The notes: generated by a model not told the origin, from the letters alone. 15,120 nt of DNA from CAYNJW01 sp964397665 (GCA_964397665.1 CAYNJW010000013.1:1-15120); one strand, 5' to 3'. Counted from the stretch's first letter, positions 7,462-12,776 are shown. Translations and numbers: made by a program.

Positions 7462-8457
7462 CTACTTCCATTTTACTACAACATCATCAGTTCGCTCTCT
7501 AGGATCAATATCTATTTTATCTAAATCGTTATGTAAAGTATAAATTCCTTTTTTGAACATCTTTAATCCCAAAAACCCAATCATGCCAGCGTTATCAACT
7601 AAAAATTGCATTGGTGGACAAAAATATTTCACACCCCTTTCCTTACACATAATCTTACACATTTCTTGAAGTCTTAAATTGCAAGCTACTCCACCACCAA
7701 GCAAAAGTTCCTTTTTCCCAGTATGGGCTAAAGCTCTTTCTGCAGATTCTACAAGCATTGCAAAAGCAGTTTCCTGCATTGAAAAAGATAAATCTTCTTT
7801 TGATTCTCCCTTTTCGTAAAGTTGTTTTAATTTTGTTTGCATTCCAGAAAATGAAACATCCATTCCTTTAACAGAATATGGAAGCCCTATAAATTCGTTA
7901 CCTTTCTCAGCTAATTTTTGAATTTGGGGACCACCGGGGAATCCCAAACCAAGAAACCTTGCAAAAGTATCTATGAAATTTCCGACACCTAAATCTAAAG
8001 TTTCTCCAAAAACTCTATATTTCCCTGATTCATATGCAATAATTTGGGTATTAGCTCCTGAAGCATAAAGTAAAACTGGGTCTTTTGCTCCAGTTATTTC
8101 TCCAATTTCTAAATGTGCAACACAGTGATTTACTTTAATAATAGGAATTTTTAATCTTTTGGAAATTCCCTTTGCAAACTTCATTCCTTCTAAAAGACAA
8201 GGTGCTAAACCAGGGGCATTTGAAAAAGCAACTGCAATTAATTTCTGTTCATTAATTTTTGCATCTGCTATTGCTTTTGTATAGAGTTTATTTGCAATCT
8301 TATTATGGTGCTTTGCAACTTCCATCGGGATCATCCCACCCTCACCATCAGAAGTAGTATATGAATCTTTAAGATTTACAATTATCTTTCCTGAGTAATC
8401 TAAAATTGAAATTCCAAAAGTGTGAGCTGTTGACTCTATGCCTAAAAAATAATCCAT
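7462..8457 (-). CDS. kae1: tRNA t6A synthase catalytic subunit Kae1
   Basis: Universal Kae1/TsaD/Qri7-family protein, the catalytic subunit of the KEOPS complex, which transfers the threonylcarbamoyl group to A37 of ANN-decoding tRNAs. The protein is 331 aa. It opens with FLGIESTAHTFGISILD, carries the iron-binding HCVAHLE (His111, His115), the ASGANTQ nucleotide-binding loop, GLGFPGGPQIQKLA, GGGVACNLRLQ, and ends with the metal-binding Asp in FLVDNAGMIGFLG. There is no C-terminal Bud32 kinase domain; some euryarchaea carry a Kae1-Bud32 fusion, so a separate bud32 must be elsewhere. The TATA box is 26 bp before the ATG (leaderless), directly downstream of a terminator-like hairpin. Its presence fits the tRNA-Ile(UAU) with A37 encoded in the same window. 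Confidence 0.95.
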   Translation of the reverse strand: MDYFLGIESTAHTFGISILDYSGKIIVNLKDSYTTSDGEGGMIPMEVAKHHNKIANKLYTKAIADAKINEQKLIAVAFSNAPGLAPCLLEGMKFAKGISKRLKIPIIKVNHCVAHLEIGEITGAKDPVLLYASGANTQIIAYESGKYRVFGETLDLGVGNFIDTFARFLGLGFPGGPQIQKLAEKGNEFIGLPYSVKGMDVSFSGMQTKLKQLYEKGESKEDLSFSMQETAFAMLVESAERALAHTGKKELLLGGGVACNLRLQEMCKIMCKERGVKYFCPPMQFLVDNAGMIGFLGLKMFKKGIYTLHNDLDKIDIDPRERTDDVVVKWK

Positions 8458-8477
8458 AAAAAAAGAAACTAAATAGA

Positions 8478-8487
8478 CTATAAAAAT
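8478..8487 (-). promoter_or_regulatory. TATA box of kae1
   Basis: Minus strand ATTTTTATAG, centred about 26 bp before the kae1 ATG. A leaderless transcript is predicted. Confidence 0.6.
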
Positions 8488-8500
8488 ATGTTGGAGAAAT

Positions 8501-8550
8501 TAAAAAAAAGTTTTAATTGATAGGACCTTCCCTATGAGATCCTATCAATT
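8501..8550 (-). terminator. 11-bp hairpin followed by T-rich run
   Basis: Perfect arms AATTGATAGGA / TCCTATCAATT (8515-8525 and 8540-8550) with a 14-nt loop. Read on the minus strand the stem is followed by TTAAAAC and then eight T residues (8502-8509 region). It lies downstream of the 66-aa gene and just upstream of the kae1 TATA box, so it probably insulates kae1 from read-through. The loop has a second ATAGG that could compete for pairing with CCTAT. Confidence 0.55.
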
Positions 8551-8561
8551 GAATATGATAT

Positions 8562-8588
8562 TAAAAATAAAAATTGTCCTTAAAGGAC
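8562..8588 (-). terminator. short hairpin plus T-run after the 66-aa gene
   Basis: On the minus strand GTCCT-TTA-AGGAC (8576-8588) is followed directly by AATTTTTATTTTTA. It begins about 20 nt past the stop codon of the 66-aa gene, a good position for a first terminator ahead of the larger hairpin. Confidence 0.55.
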
Positions 8589-8607
8589 GCTAAACGTAAA
8601 AAAGAAA

Positions 8608-8808
8608 TTACTTCTTTTTCTTTTTAGTAACTTTCTTTTTAGTAACCTTTTTCTTAGCTACTTTTTTCTTTGTTACTTTCTTAGCAGATTTTTTCTTCTT
8701 CTTTCCGCCCCTAGCCATTTTAGCTTCACATACGTTACCTTTTCCATCAACATAATAAAGGAATCCTGGCTTTCTTTCAATAACATTTTTTACTAGTATT
8801 TTTCCCAT
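8608..8808 (-). CDS. small protein with lysine-rich histone-H1-like tail, 66 aa
   Basis: Two-part protein. Residues 1-35 are MGKILVKNVIERKPGFLYYVDGKGNVCEAKMARGG. From memory, this FLYYVDGxGNVCEAxMxRGGKK pattern resembles a conserved small domain in DPANN archaea and some bacteria, function unknown. Residues 36-66 are a Lys/Ala/Val/Thr tail built from four 5-residue units V[T/A]KKK. By analogy with H1-like tails, it may bind DNA or RNA without sequence specificity; that is inference. The start is fixed by a strong Shine-Dalgarno, AAAGGAGGG, 8 nt before the ATG, in a leader of some 35 nt. The strong ribosome site, candidate operator and double terminator suggest a highly expressed, separately controlled single gene. 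Confidence 0.85.
   Translation of the reverse strand: MGKILVKNVIERKPGFLYYVDGKGNVCEAKMARGGKKKKKSAKKVTKKKVAKKKVTKKKVTKKKKK
8617..8676 (-). repeat. four tandem 15-bp units in the lysine tail
   Basis: Four in-frame 15-bp units encode VTKKK, VAKKK, VTKKK, VTKKK. The units differ at synonymous positions (for example GTAACTTTC, GTAACCTTT, GCTACTTTT on the plus strand), so the array is not very recent, but it could change copy number by slippage. Confidence 0.75.
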
Positions 8809-8813
8809 GTTTT

Positions 8814-8822
8814 ATCCCTCCT
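8814..8822 (-). promoter_or_regulatory. strong Shine-Dalgarno of the 66-aa gene
   Basis: Minus strand AAAGGAGGG stands about 8 nt before the ATG. It is among the strongest ribosome sites in the window and shows this message has a leader. Confidence 0.75.
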
Positions 8823-8842
8823 TTCACCTTTTTTAATTGTGA

Positions 8843-8857
8843 TAACTATTACAGTTA
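8843..8857. promoter_or_regulatory. dyad TAACT-N5-AGTTA at the predicted transcription start
   Basis: Perfect 5-bp inverted arms, about 10-25 bp downstream of the TATA-like ATTTAAAT (8866-8873) of the 66-aa gene, therefore over the predicted start of transcription. A repressor site or a short hairpin in the leader is possible. Confidence 0.35.
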
Positions 8858-8865
8858 AAAATTCT

Positions 8866-8873
8866 ATTTAAAT
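8866..8873 (-). promoter_or_regulatory. TATA box of the 66-aa gene
   Basis: ATTTAAAT about 60 bp before the ATG. This predicts a leader of about 35 nt containing the strong Shine-Dalgarno. Confidence 0.45.
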
Positions 8874-8886
8874 GTTTCTATCTTCT

Positions 8887-8931
8887 TTCGACGAGAGAGT
8901 TGTTATTTCTAAGTGAAGATTTATTCGACGA
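8887..8931. repeat. direct repeat TTCGACGA (two copies)
   Basis: Copies at 8887-8894 and 8924-8931, 37 bp apart start to start. Both lie upstream of the TATA box of the 66-aa gene and downstream of the DUF192 stop. CG-rich octamers are rare in this AT-rich sequence, so the pair may be activator sites, but two copies are weak evidence. Confidence 0.35.
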
Positions 8932-8934
8932 TAA

Positions 8935-8983
8935 AAACTATTCAGGAATTTCTAGCAGATATTTCCCTATACCTGAATAGTTT
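8935..8983 (-). terminator. 12-bp hairpin spanning the DUF192 stop codon
   Basis: Arms 8935-8946 and 8972-8983 are perfect reverse complements (minus strand AAACTATTCAGG ... CCTGAATAGTTT, 25-nt loop). The 3' arm contains the last two codons and the TAG stop, and ends in a five-T run. The stem therefore overlaps coding sequence. It looks like an intrinsic-terminator-style or 3'-stabilising structure. Confidence 0.55.
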
Positions 8984-9231
8984 AATTTCCAAGGTTTTCC
9001 GTCGATAACCTTTCTTACATTCATATTTTTATCAATCCATAATGCTTTGAAAGGCTTACAAAAAAAAGAATGAATATTTAATTTTATTTCCTTTTTAAAA
9101 ATAAAAAGTAATGGTGGGCTATTTTTTCTAAACATTAATCCTAAAAATTTTGACCAATAAGATTTACAAATTTTTACCTTAATCTTTATTTTTTTTCCCT
9201 TGTTAAAATATTCAATCTCTTTTAAAACCAT
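8938..9231 (-). CDS. DUF192 family protein, 97 aa
   Basis: Matches the DUF192 pattern: SKFLGLMFRKNSPPLLFIFKKEIKLNIHSFFCKPFKALWIDKNMNVRKVIDGKPWKLNYSGIGKYLLEIPE, with the family's GLMFR, the LLFIF strand, the short basic turn, the LWIDKNMNVRKV strand pair and a closing ExP-type end. Function in the family is unknown; many bacterial members are secreted or lipoproteins, but this one has no signal peptide. It is an internal gene: the ATG overlaps the end of the upstream metallopeptidase gene by 10 bp and is preceded by GAGGAG (9237-9242). Its 3' end is folded into a 12-bp hairpin. Family confidence is good, function unassigned. Confidence 0.8.
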   Translation of the reverse strand: MVLKEIEYFNKGKKIKIKVKICKSYWSKFLGLMFRKNSPPLLFIFKKEIKLNIHSFFCKPFKALWIDKNMNVRKVIDGKPWKLNYSGIGKYLLEIPE

Positions 9232-9617
9232 AATTTCTCCTCTTTAAGTTTGCAATACTCTTCATATTTTTTATTTACAGACTTCTGATGAACTTTATCA
9301 TGATGAACAAATCCGCCACCAAAAGTTTTTGGAATATGCATCAATTCATGAATTATTGTTTTTGTTTTCTCTACTTCTGAAAGTTTATCAAATCTCTCGG
9401 CGATTACTTCAATTAAATAAAATCCTTCTGTTCTTCCCATCCCCATTTGCATTGCTTTCCCGAGAGTATGACATCTTGCAATTGTTCCTCTTGAAGTTGA
9501 ACCTTTACTCCTTAAAAAAGCTAAACTCTGCGTTTTTATATGTGTCAAATTTAAAGTGTTTATTATTTCTATAGCTCTTTCTTTTATATCATCTGCTTGT
9601 GAATATTTTATAGGCAT
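9222..9617 (-). CDS. putative metallopeptidase, HELMH...HHD, 131 aa
   Basis: Small zinc-peptidase-like protein similar to the archaeal 'predicted metallopeptidase' group (COG4900-like, from memory). The zinc signature HELMH is at residues 90-94, followed by IPKTFGGGF and VHHD (His105, His106, Asp107), a possible third ligand pair, and His110. The N-terminal half (IKERAIEIINTLNLTHIKTQ and a GSTSRGTIARCHTLGKAMQ segment) precedes a beta strand YLIEVIAERF. No signal peptide or membrane segment. TATA-like TTTAAA at 9641-9646 is 26 bp before the ATG, which overlaps the end of the upstream gene region, so a leaderless message is likely. It is followed by the overlapping DUF192 gene. Substrate unknown. 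Confidence 0.7.
   Translation of the reverse strand: MPIKYSQADDIKERAIEIINTLNLTHIKTQSLAFLRSKGSTSRGTIARCHTLGKAMQMGMGRTEGFYLIEVIAERFDKLSEVEKTKTIIHELMHIPKTFGGGFVHHDKVHQKSVNKKYEEYCKLKEEKLWF
9237..9242 (-). promoter_or_regulatory. Shine-Dalgarno GAGGAG of the DUF192 gene
   Basis: Five nucleotides before the ATG at 9231, inside the metallopeptidase coding sequence. It supports translation of DUF192 as a second gene of the message. Confidence 0.6.
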
Positions 9618-9640
9618 ATAATTATTTAGAAATTAATAGT

Positions 9641-9646
9641 TTTAAA
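9641..9646 (-). promoter_or_regulatory. TATA box of the metallopeptidase-DUF192 operon
   Basis: TTTAAA centred 26 bp before the ATG at 9617 in the 34-bp gap after the 179-aa gene. No Shine-Dalgarno. Confidence 0.5.
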
Positions 9647-9651
9647 TTAAT

Positions 9652-10191
9652 CTACTGCCAATTTTTTAGAATAAATCTTCCATTTTGTTTTTCTACATTT
9701 GCATCATACATTCTAAAATTGTAATCCCTCCTTAAATCTGGTTTATCTAAGTGCATTTTTTCAAGTAAATTATTCTTCTTTTTGTTGCTTAAATATATCC
9801 TTACTGCCATCTTTTCCTTTTCAAAGGAAAATTTTCCAAATAGTATTAAAGAGTTATATTGTTCAGGTTTCCAATCCTCATTTGAAGGTTCATAAGAAGA
9901 ATAACATCCTCGAAATTCTCTTGAAATTTCAAAAGGAAATTCTAATTGTAACTTGATACCTTGTTTATTTCTCGTTGGAGCTAAAATTGGTTTAAAACCT
10001 TTATCTTTTACTTCTGCAAAGATCCTATAACCTCCACTGAATAAATTAGCAAAAGAAGCATACTGTATTAATTCTTTTTCTCCAGGTTTAACAAAAGGGA
10101 TTAATAAATCTCTTTCTGGCCTATACTTCTTTAATTGTTTAATTCCAATTGGTAAAATACTGATGTCGAGTCCGGTATCTATAGATTTCAT
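9652..10191 (-). CDS. hypothetical protein, 179 aa
   Basis: I do not recognise this protein. It is soluble, rich in Lys/Arg/Phe/Tyr, with a single cysteine and no known catalytic motif. Features that stand out: LDISILPIGIKQLKKYRPERDLLIPFVKPGEKELIQYASF near the N-terminus, the segment KLQLEFPFEISREFRGCYSS in the middle, and an aromatic/basic C-terminal half (KPDLRRDYNFRMYDANVEKQNGRFILKNW) that reads like alternating strands. A TATA box at 10213-10219 lies 25 bp before the ATG, so it is leaderless. An inverted repeat ACTTGT-N10-ACAAGT lies between the TATA box and the start. It is transcribed in the same direction as the DUF167 gene upstream but seems to have its own promoter. Confidence 0.75.
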   Translation of the reverse strand: MKSIDTGLDISILPIGIKQLKKYRPERDLLIPFVKPGEKELIQYASFANLFSGGYRIFAEVKDKGFKPILAPTRNKQGIKLQLEFPFEISREFRGCYSSYEPSNEDWKPEQYNSLILFGKFSFEKEKMAVRIYLSNKKKNNLLEKMHLDKPDLRRDYNFRMYDANVEKQNGRFILKNWQ

Positions 10192-10219
10192 ACTTGTTTA
10201 AATTCTCACAAGTTTAAAA
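10192..10219 (-). promoter_or_regulatory. promoter of the 179-aa gene with dyad ACTTGT-N10-ACAAGT
   Basis: TATA-like CTTTTAAA (10213-10220) sits 25 bp before the ATG. The inverted repeat 10192-10213 fills exactly the space from the TATA box to the start codon, where a bound protein would block initiation. The spacer AT content weakens the case. Confidence 0.4.
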
Positions 10220-10235
10220 GCATTATTGTGATTAG

Positions 10236-10448
10236 CTATTCTAATTTAATCAATTTTTTTCTTGAAGTTTTTCCAGAAATTATCTTAACTTCTTTCACCT
10301 TGAATTCTTTTTTAAGAAACTTTAATAATTCTATATTTGCTTTATTATTCTCTGGATTGGATTTTAAATAAACTTTAAATTGTTCTTCTGAAATCTTCTT
10401 TATCTCTTGCTTTCCTGAATTCGTTTTCACAGTTATTTTAATCTTCAT
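10236..10448 (-). CDS. DUF167 (YggU-like) protein, 70 aa
   Basis: DUF167 family small basic protein: ITVKTNSGKQEI, then PENNKANIELLKFLKKEF, equal to the family's PxxGKANxxLixxLak, and VKIISGKTSRKKLIKLE, equal to VxIxSGxxSRxKxxxI. Function in the family is not established. The fold is small alpha/beta and the SGKTSRxK end is the most conserved part. An in-frame ATG at 10493 would give 85 aa but would overlap the divergent yjbQ-like gene and lack promoter spacing. I choose the ATG at 10448, where the TATA box (10471-10477) is 26 bp upstream and the product begins with the usual MKIKITVK strand. Divergent to the YjbQ gene, with a shared 33-bp spacer. Confidence 0.82.
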   Translation of the reverse strand: MKIKITVKTNSGKQEIKKISEEQFKVYLKSNPENNKANIELLKFLKKEFKVKEVKIISGKTSRKKLIKLE

Positions 10449-10481
10449 AAACTTTTTAAGTAGATCAGTGTTAAAAATCTT
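10449..10481. promoter_or_regulatory. symmetric divergent promoter, two interlocked TATA boxes
   Basis: The 33-bp space between two start codons holds TTTTTAA (10453-10459, for the rightward gene) and its inverted copy TTAAAAA (10471-10477, for the leftward gene), 11 bp apart. Each is centred 26 bp from its own ATG. Each TATA box therefore lies on the far side of the other's, and the two initiation complexes would overlap. Confidence 0.6.
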
Positions 10482-10910
10482 ATGAAAAGCCATACTAAAT
10501 ATCTAACAATAAAAACAGAAAAAGAAAAAGAGATTATAAATATTACTTCAGCTGTTTCTGAAGCTGTTTTTGAAAGTGGAATAACTGAAGGGATTGTTCT
10601 TGTAAATTCAATGCACATTACTTCTTCAATATTCATTAATGATGAAGAAAGTGGATTAAAAGAAGATTTTTTTGAATGGCTTGAAAAATTAGCACCTTAC
10701 AAACCCTTTCAATATCCAGAAGGATACAAACATCATAGAACTGGAGAAATTAATGGTGATGCACACCTAAAAAGAACTATAATGGGGAGAGAAGTTATTG
10801 TAGCAATTACAAACAGTAAGTTAGATTTTGGTCCATGGGAACAGATTTTTTATGGTGAATTTGATGGGAAAAGAAATAAAAAAATTTTAATTAAAATTCT
10901 TGGAGAATAA
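10482..10910 (+). CDS. YjbQ/UPF0047 family protein, 142 aa
   Basis: Matches the UPF0047/YjbQ family in full length (about 130-145 aa). Motifs: VNSMHITSSIFINDEE with His45, the central GYKHHRTGEINGDAHLKRTIMG with His84/85, Asp93 and His95, and the ending KLDFGPWEQIFYGEFDGKRNKKILI. These histidines and the aspartate are the conserved family positions and probably form a metal or phosphate site. The bacterial members show weak thiamine-phosphate synthase activity in vivo but the physiological role is not settled. The family's usual GxWQQI is GPWEQI here. Start: ATG at 10482, 26 bp after the TATA box of the divergent promoter shared with the DUF167 gene. Leaderless. Family confident, function open. 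Confidence 0.87.
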   Translation: MKSHTKYLTIKTEKEKEIINITSAVSEAVFESGITEGIVLVNSMHITSSIFINDEESGLKEDFFEWLEKLAPYKPFQYPEGYKHHRTGEINGDAHLKRTIMGREVIVAITNSKLDFGPWEQIFYGEFDGKRNKKILIKILGE

Positions 10911-10926
10911 TTTTTAAAACCTAAAA

Positions 10927-10936
10927 TTTTATAAAG
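10927..10936 (+). promoter_or_regulatory. TATA box of the 124-aa gene
   Basis: TTTTATAAAG centred 26 bp before the ATG at 10957, with no Shine-Dalgarno in between. Leaderless transcript predicted. Confidence 0.65.
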
Positions 10937-10956
10937 AGCTTAAGCAAATTTTTACA

Positions 10957-11331
10957 ATGGGAGAATATAAACTTAAACATTCGGGATATTATACTGGAAC
11001 ATTTGAAATTCAAATAGATAAAAAAACTTATGACTATAAATTTGAAGCATGGATGGATTTTGAAAAGAAAAATCTAATAAACAAACTTAATATTTATGGA
11101 CCCCACAGTAATAATCCTTCAAGACTAAATAGTATTTATCCTGTAGAACAGAAAATTGCAACACCAGAAGAAATTGCAGAAACTAAAAAAAATCTTGGAG
11201 AAGGAAAGGGATTACATAGTCTATTGAGTAATAGCTCAAATTTCACTCCAAGTAGAGAACAAATTTTAGATGCTTGCATTCTTACAGGAACTAAAAGAAT
11301 GAAAACTCTTATTGCTATACATAATTCTTAA
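10957..11331 (+). CDS. hypothetical protein, 124 aa
   Basis: I do not recognise this protein. The N-terminal half (YKLKHSGYYTGTFEIQIDKKTYDYKFEAWMDFEKKNLINKLNIYG) alternates polar and aromatic residues like a beta sheet. The C-terminal half is helical, with a Gly/Ser-rich linker (GEGKGLHSLLSNSSNFTPSR) and the tail EQILDACILTGTKRMKTLIAIHNS. There is one cysteine and no catalytic signature. It has its own leaderless-type promoter, follows the YjbQ-like gene on the same strand, and converges on the 83-aa gene with only 2 bp between stops. Codon use matches its neighbours. Confidence 0.72.
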   Translation: MGEYKLKHSGYYTGTFEIQIDKKTYDYKFEAWMDFEKKNLINKLNIYGPHSNNPSRLNSIYPVEQKIATPEEIAETKKNLGEGKGLHSLLSNSSNFTPSREQILDACILTGTKRMKTLIAIHNS

Positions 11332-11333
11332 CA

Positions 11334-11585
11334 TTAATCATTATCATGAATCATAAATTGCTTTCCTAAAGATATTCTTTCTGTCCAAAGATTTTTATTC
11401 TGAATAATTAAATTAGTTCTTGTCTTAAAAAAAACTGAAATTCCTCTTAAACTTTTATATAATCTTGGATTCCTCTTTGGATTAAACTTATCTTTCAAAA
11501 TTTCAAAAAATTTACTTAACTTTCCAGCAAATTTTAATCTTGCTTGGAAAATCTCCAATCTAAATCTAATCCAAATATCTCTCAT
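11334..11585 (-). CDS. small basic hypothetical protein, 83 aa, coupled to ychF
   Basis: I do not recognise this protein. It is strongly basic, with a helical N-terminal half (MRDIWIRFRLEIFQARLKFAGKLSKFFEILKDKF) of alternating hydrophobic and basic residues that looks amphipathic rather than transmembrane. The middle is NPKRNPRLYKSLRGISVFFKTRTNLIIQNKNLWTERISLG and the end is acidic (MIHDND). The start ATG overlaps the ychF stop (ATGA overlap), so translation is probably coupled and no separate promoter is visible. A basic amphipathic protein coupled to a ribosome-linked GTPase may bind ribosomal RNA or membrane, but this is a guess. It converges on the 124-aa gene with 2 bp between stops. Confidence 0.65.
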   Translation of the reverse strand: MRDIWIRFRLEIFQARLKFAGKLSKFFEILKDKFNPKRNPRLYKSLRGISVFFKTRTNLIIQNKNLWTERISLGKQFMIHDND

Positions 11586-12766
11586 CGTGTAATAATCTCA
11601 ATCCCATCCCTATTCTCTAAAACGTGGTCTCTACCAACTGCCAATTTAGTTTTTGCATTTATTGCTTTTATGAAATTATCTCCTAAATCTGAATGAATGA
11701 TGTATGCAAAATCCTGTGCTGTTGTTCCTTTTTTAACTAAAAAACAATCTGGCAAAATGTTTCCTTTGGAATCTCCTAATTTATTTGCTGATGCTGGAAA
11801 AACAGCAATATGATCTAATAAATCAAAAACAGCCCTATCTAAAACTTCTTGAATGCCAGTCCCTTTATCAAATTTTTCTAAAATATTATTTTTAATCAAC
11901 TCTAAAGCATTTAACTGTTTTTCATTTAATTCTTTAGAAATTTTAAAGTCTCTTTCGCCAGGAGTATATTCCAACAATCCCGCCTTTGATGCTTGTCTCA
12001 AAGATAATTCTGAATCTGCTGAACAAGGAATAATCATTAAATCACTAAATTTTTCTTTTAATCTTTTAAAGTTTTCTTCTGCCCCTTCTTTGTCAATTTT
12101 GTTTGCTGCGATTATCATAGGTTTAGTTAAGTGTCTTAACTCGTGACAAAAATTATACAAATCATCTTCTGTCCAATTAGATGGTTTTTCAGAATCGTAT
12201 TTTAATTTTAATAAAACCTCTTTCACATCGTCTTCTTTGACTGCAAGAGAAGAAAACTGCTTTGCTACAGCTTTTGCAAAATCTTGTTTTTCCATTTGAA
12301 TAGTTCTTGCAAAAGATTTCCAAACCTTCTTTAAAATTCCAGTATACCATTTATCTAATTCTGATTCAAGCATCTTAACATCTTCAATTGGATTTCCCTT
12401 TCCTTCTTTTCCTTCTGAATCTGTTGTACCAGAAATATCCACAACATGAATAAAAGCATCTGCCCTTGATAAATCTGTTAAAAATTGATTTCCCAAACCC
12501 TTTCCTTCACTTGCACCAGCTACTAATCCTGCAACATCCATCAGTTCCACAGGTACAAATCTAGTTTTACCATCGCAAAAACCAGTTCGAGGGTTGCATC
12601 TTGTATTAAAGTCTTTACAAATTGCTTCTACTCGTACATAGGCAACACCAGTATTTGGTTTTATTGTTGCAAAAGGATAAGAAGCAATTAAAACATCTGC
12701 CATTGTTGCTGATTTAAAAAAAGTAGACTTTCCACAGGAGGGTTTTCCAACTAATCCAATTAACAC
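11582..12766 (-). CDS. ychF: YchF/OBG-family translation-associated GTPase (archaeal type)
   Basis: P-loop GTPase of the OBG/YchF group, 394 aa. G1 is GKPSCGKS (residues 7-14), switch region YPFATIKPNTGVAYV, G3 is DVAGLVAGA (77-85), G4 is NKID (222-225), and a C-terminal TGS domain begins near IAVFPAS and runs to the end (LPDCFLVKKGTTAQDFAYIIHSDLGDNF...). Bacterial YchF has a NxxE-type G4 and prefers ATP; the NKID here predicts GTP specificity, as usual for the archaeal members. It has a Cys-rich insert (CKDFNTRCNPRTGFCDGKTR) typical of the archaeal group. These proteins act with ribosomes. The start is GTG at 12766, preceded by AGGAG; no upstream ATG in frame fits. The message has a leader of about 40 nt from a TATA box near 12830. 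Followed by the overlapping 83-aa gene. Confidence 0.9.
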   Translation of the reverse strand: MLIGLVGKPSCGKSTFFKSATMADVLIASYPFATIKPNTGVAYVRVEAICKDFNTRCNPRTGFCDGKTRFVPVELMDVAGLVAGASEGKGLGNQFLTDLSRADAFIHVVDISGTTDSEGKEGKGNPIEDVKMLESELDKWYTGILKKVWKSFARTIQMEKQDFAKAVAKQFSSLAVKEDDVKEVLLKLKYDSEKPSNWTEDDLYNFCHELRHLTKPMIIAANKIDKEGAEENFKRLKEKFSDLMIIPCSADSELSLRQASKAGLLEYTPGERDFKISKELNEKQLNALELIKNNILEKFDKGTGIQEVLDRAVFDLLDHIAVFPASANKLGDSKGNILPDCFLVKKGTTAQDFAYIIHSDLGDNFIKAINAKTKLAVGRDHVLENRDGIEIITR

Positions 12767-12771
12767 TTTCT

Positions 12772-12776
12772 ACTCC
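12772..12776 (-). promoter_or_regulatory. Shine-Dalgarno of ychF (GTG start)
   Basis: Minus strand AGGAG lies about 5 nt before the GTG at 12766 and supports this non-ATG start. Confidence 0.55.

Noticed and set aside
8617..8720. CRISPR-like or mobile repeat array
   Set aside because: The 15-bp units are in frame, contiguous with no spacers, and simply encode the lysine tail.
10449..10493. 15-residue N-terminal extension of the DUF167 protein from an ATG at 10493
   Set aside because: It would overlap the start of the divergent YjbQ-like gene, has no promoter at the right distance, and the extension is not part of the family.
11853..12146. 97-codon open frame opposite ychF
   Set aside because: Antisense to the conserved G4-to-TGS region of ychF, with composition explained by the real gene.
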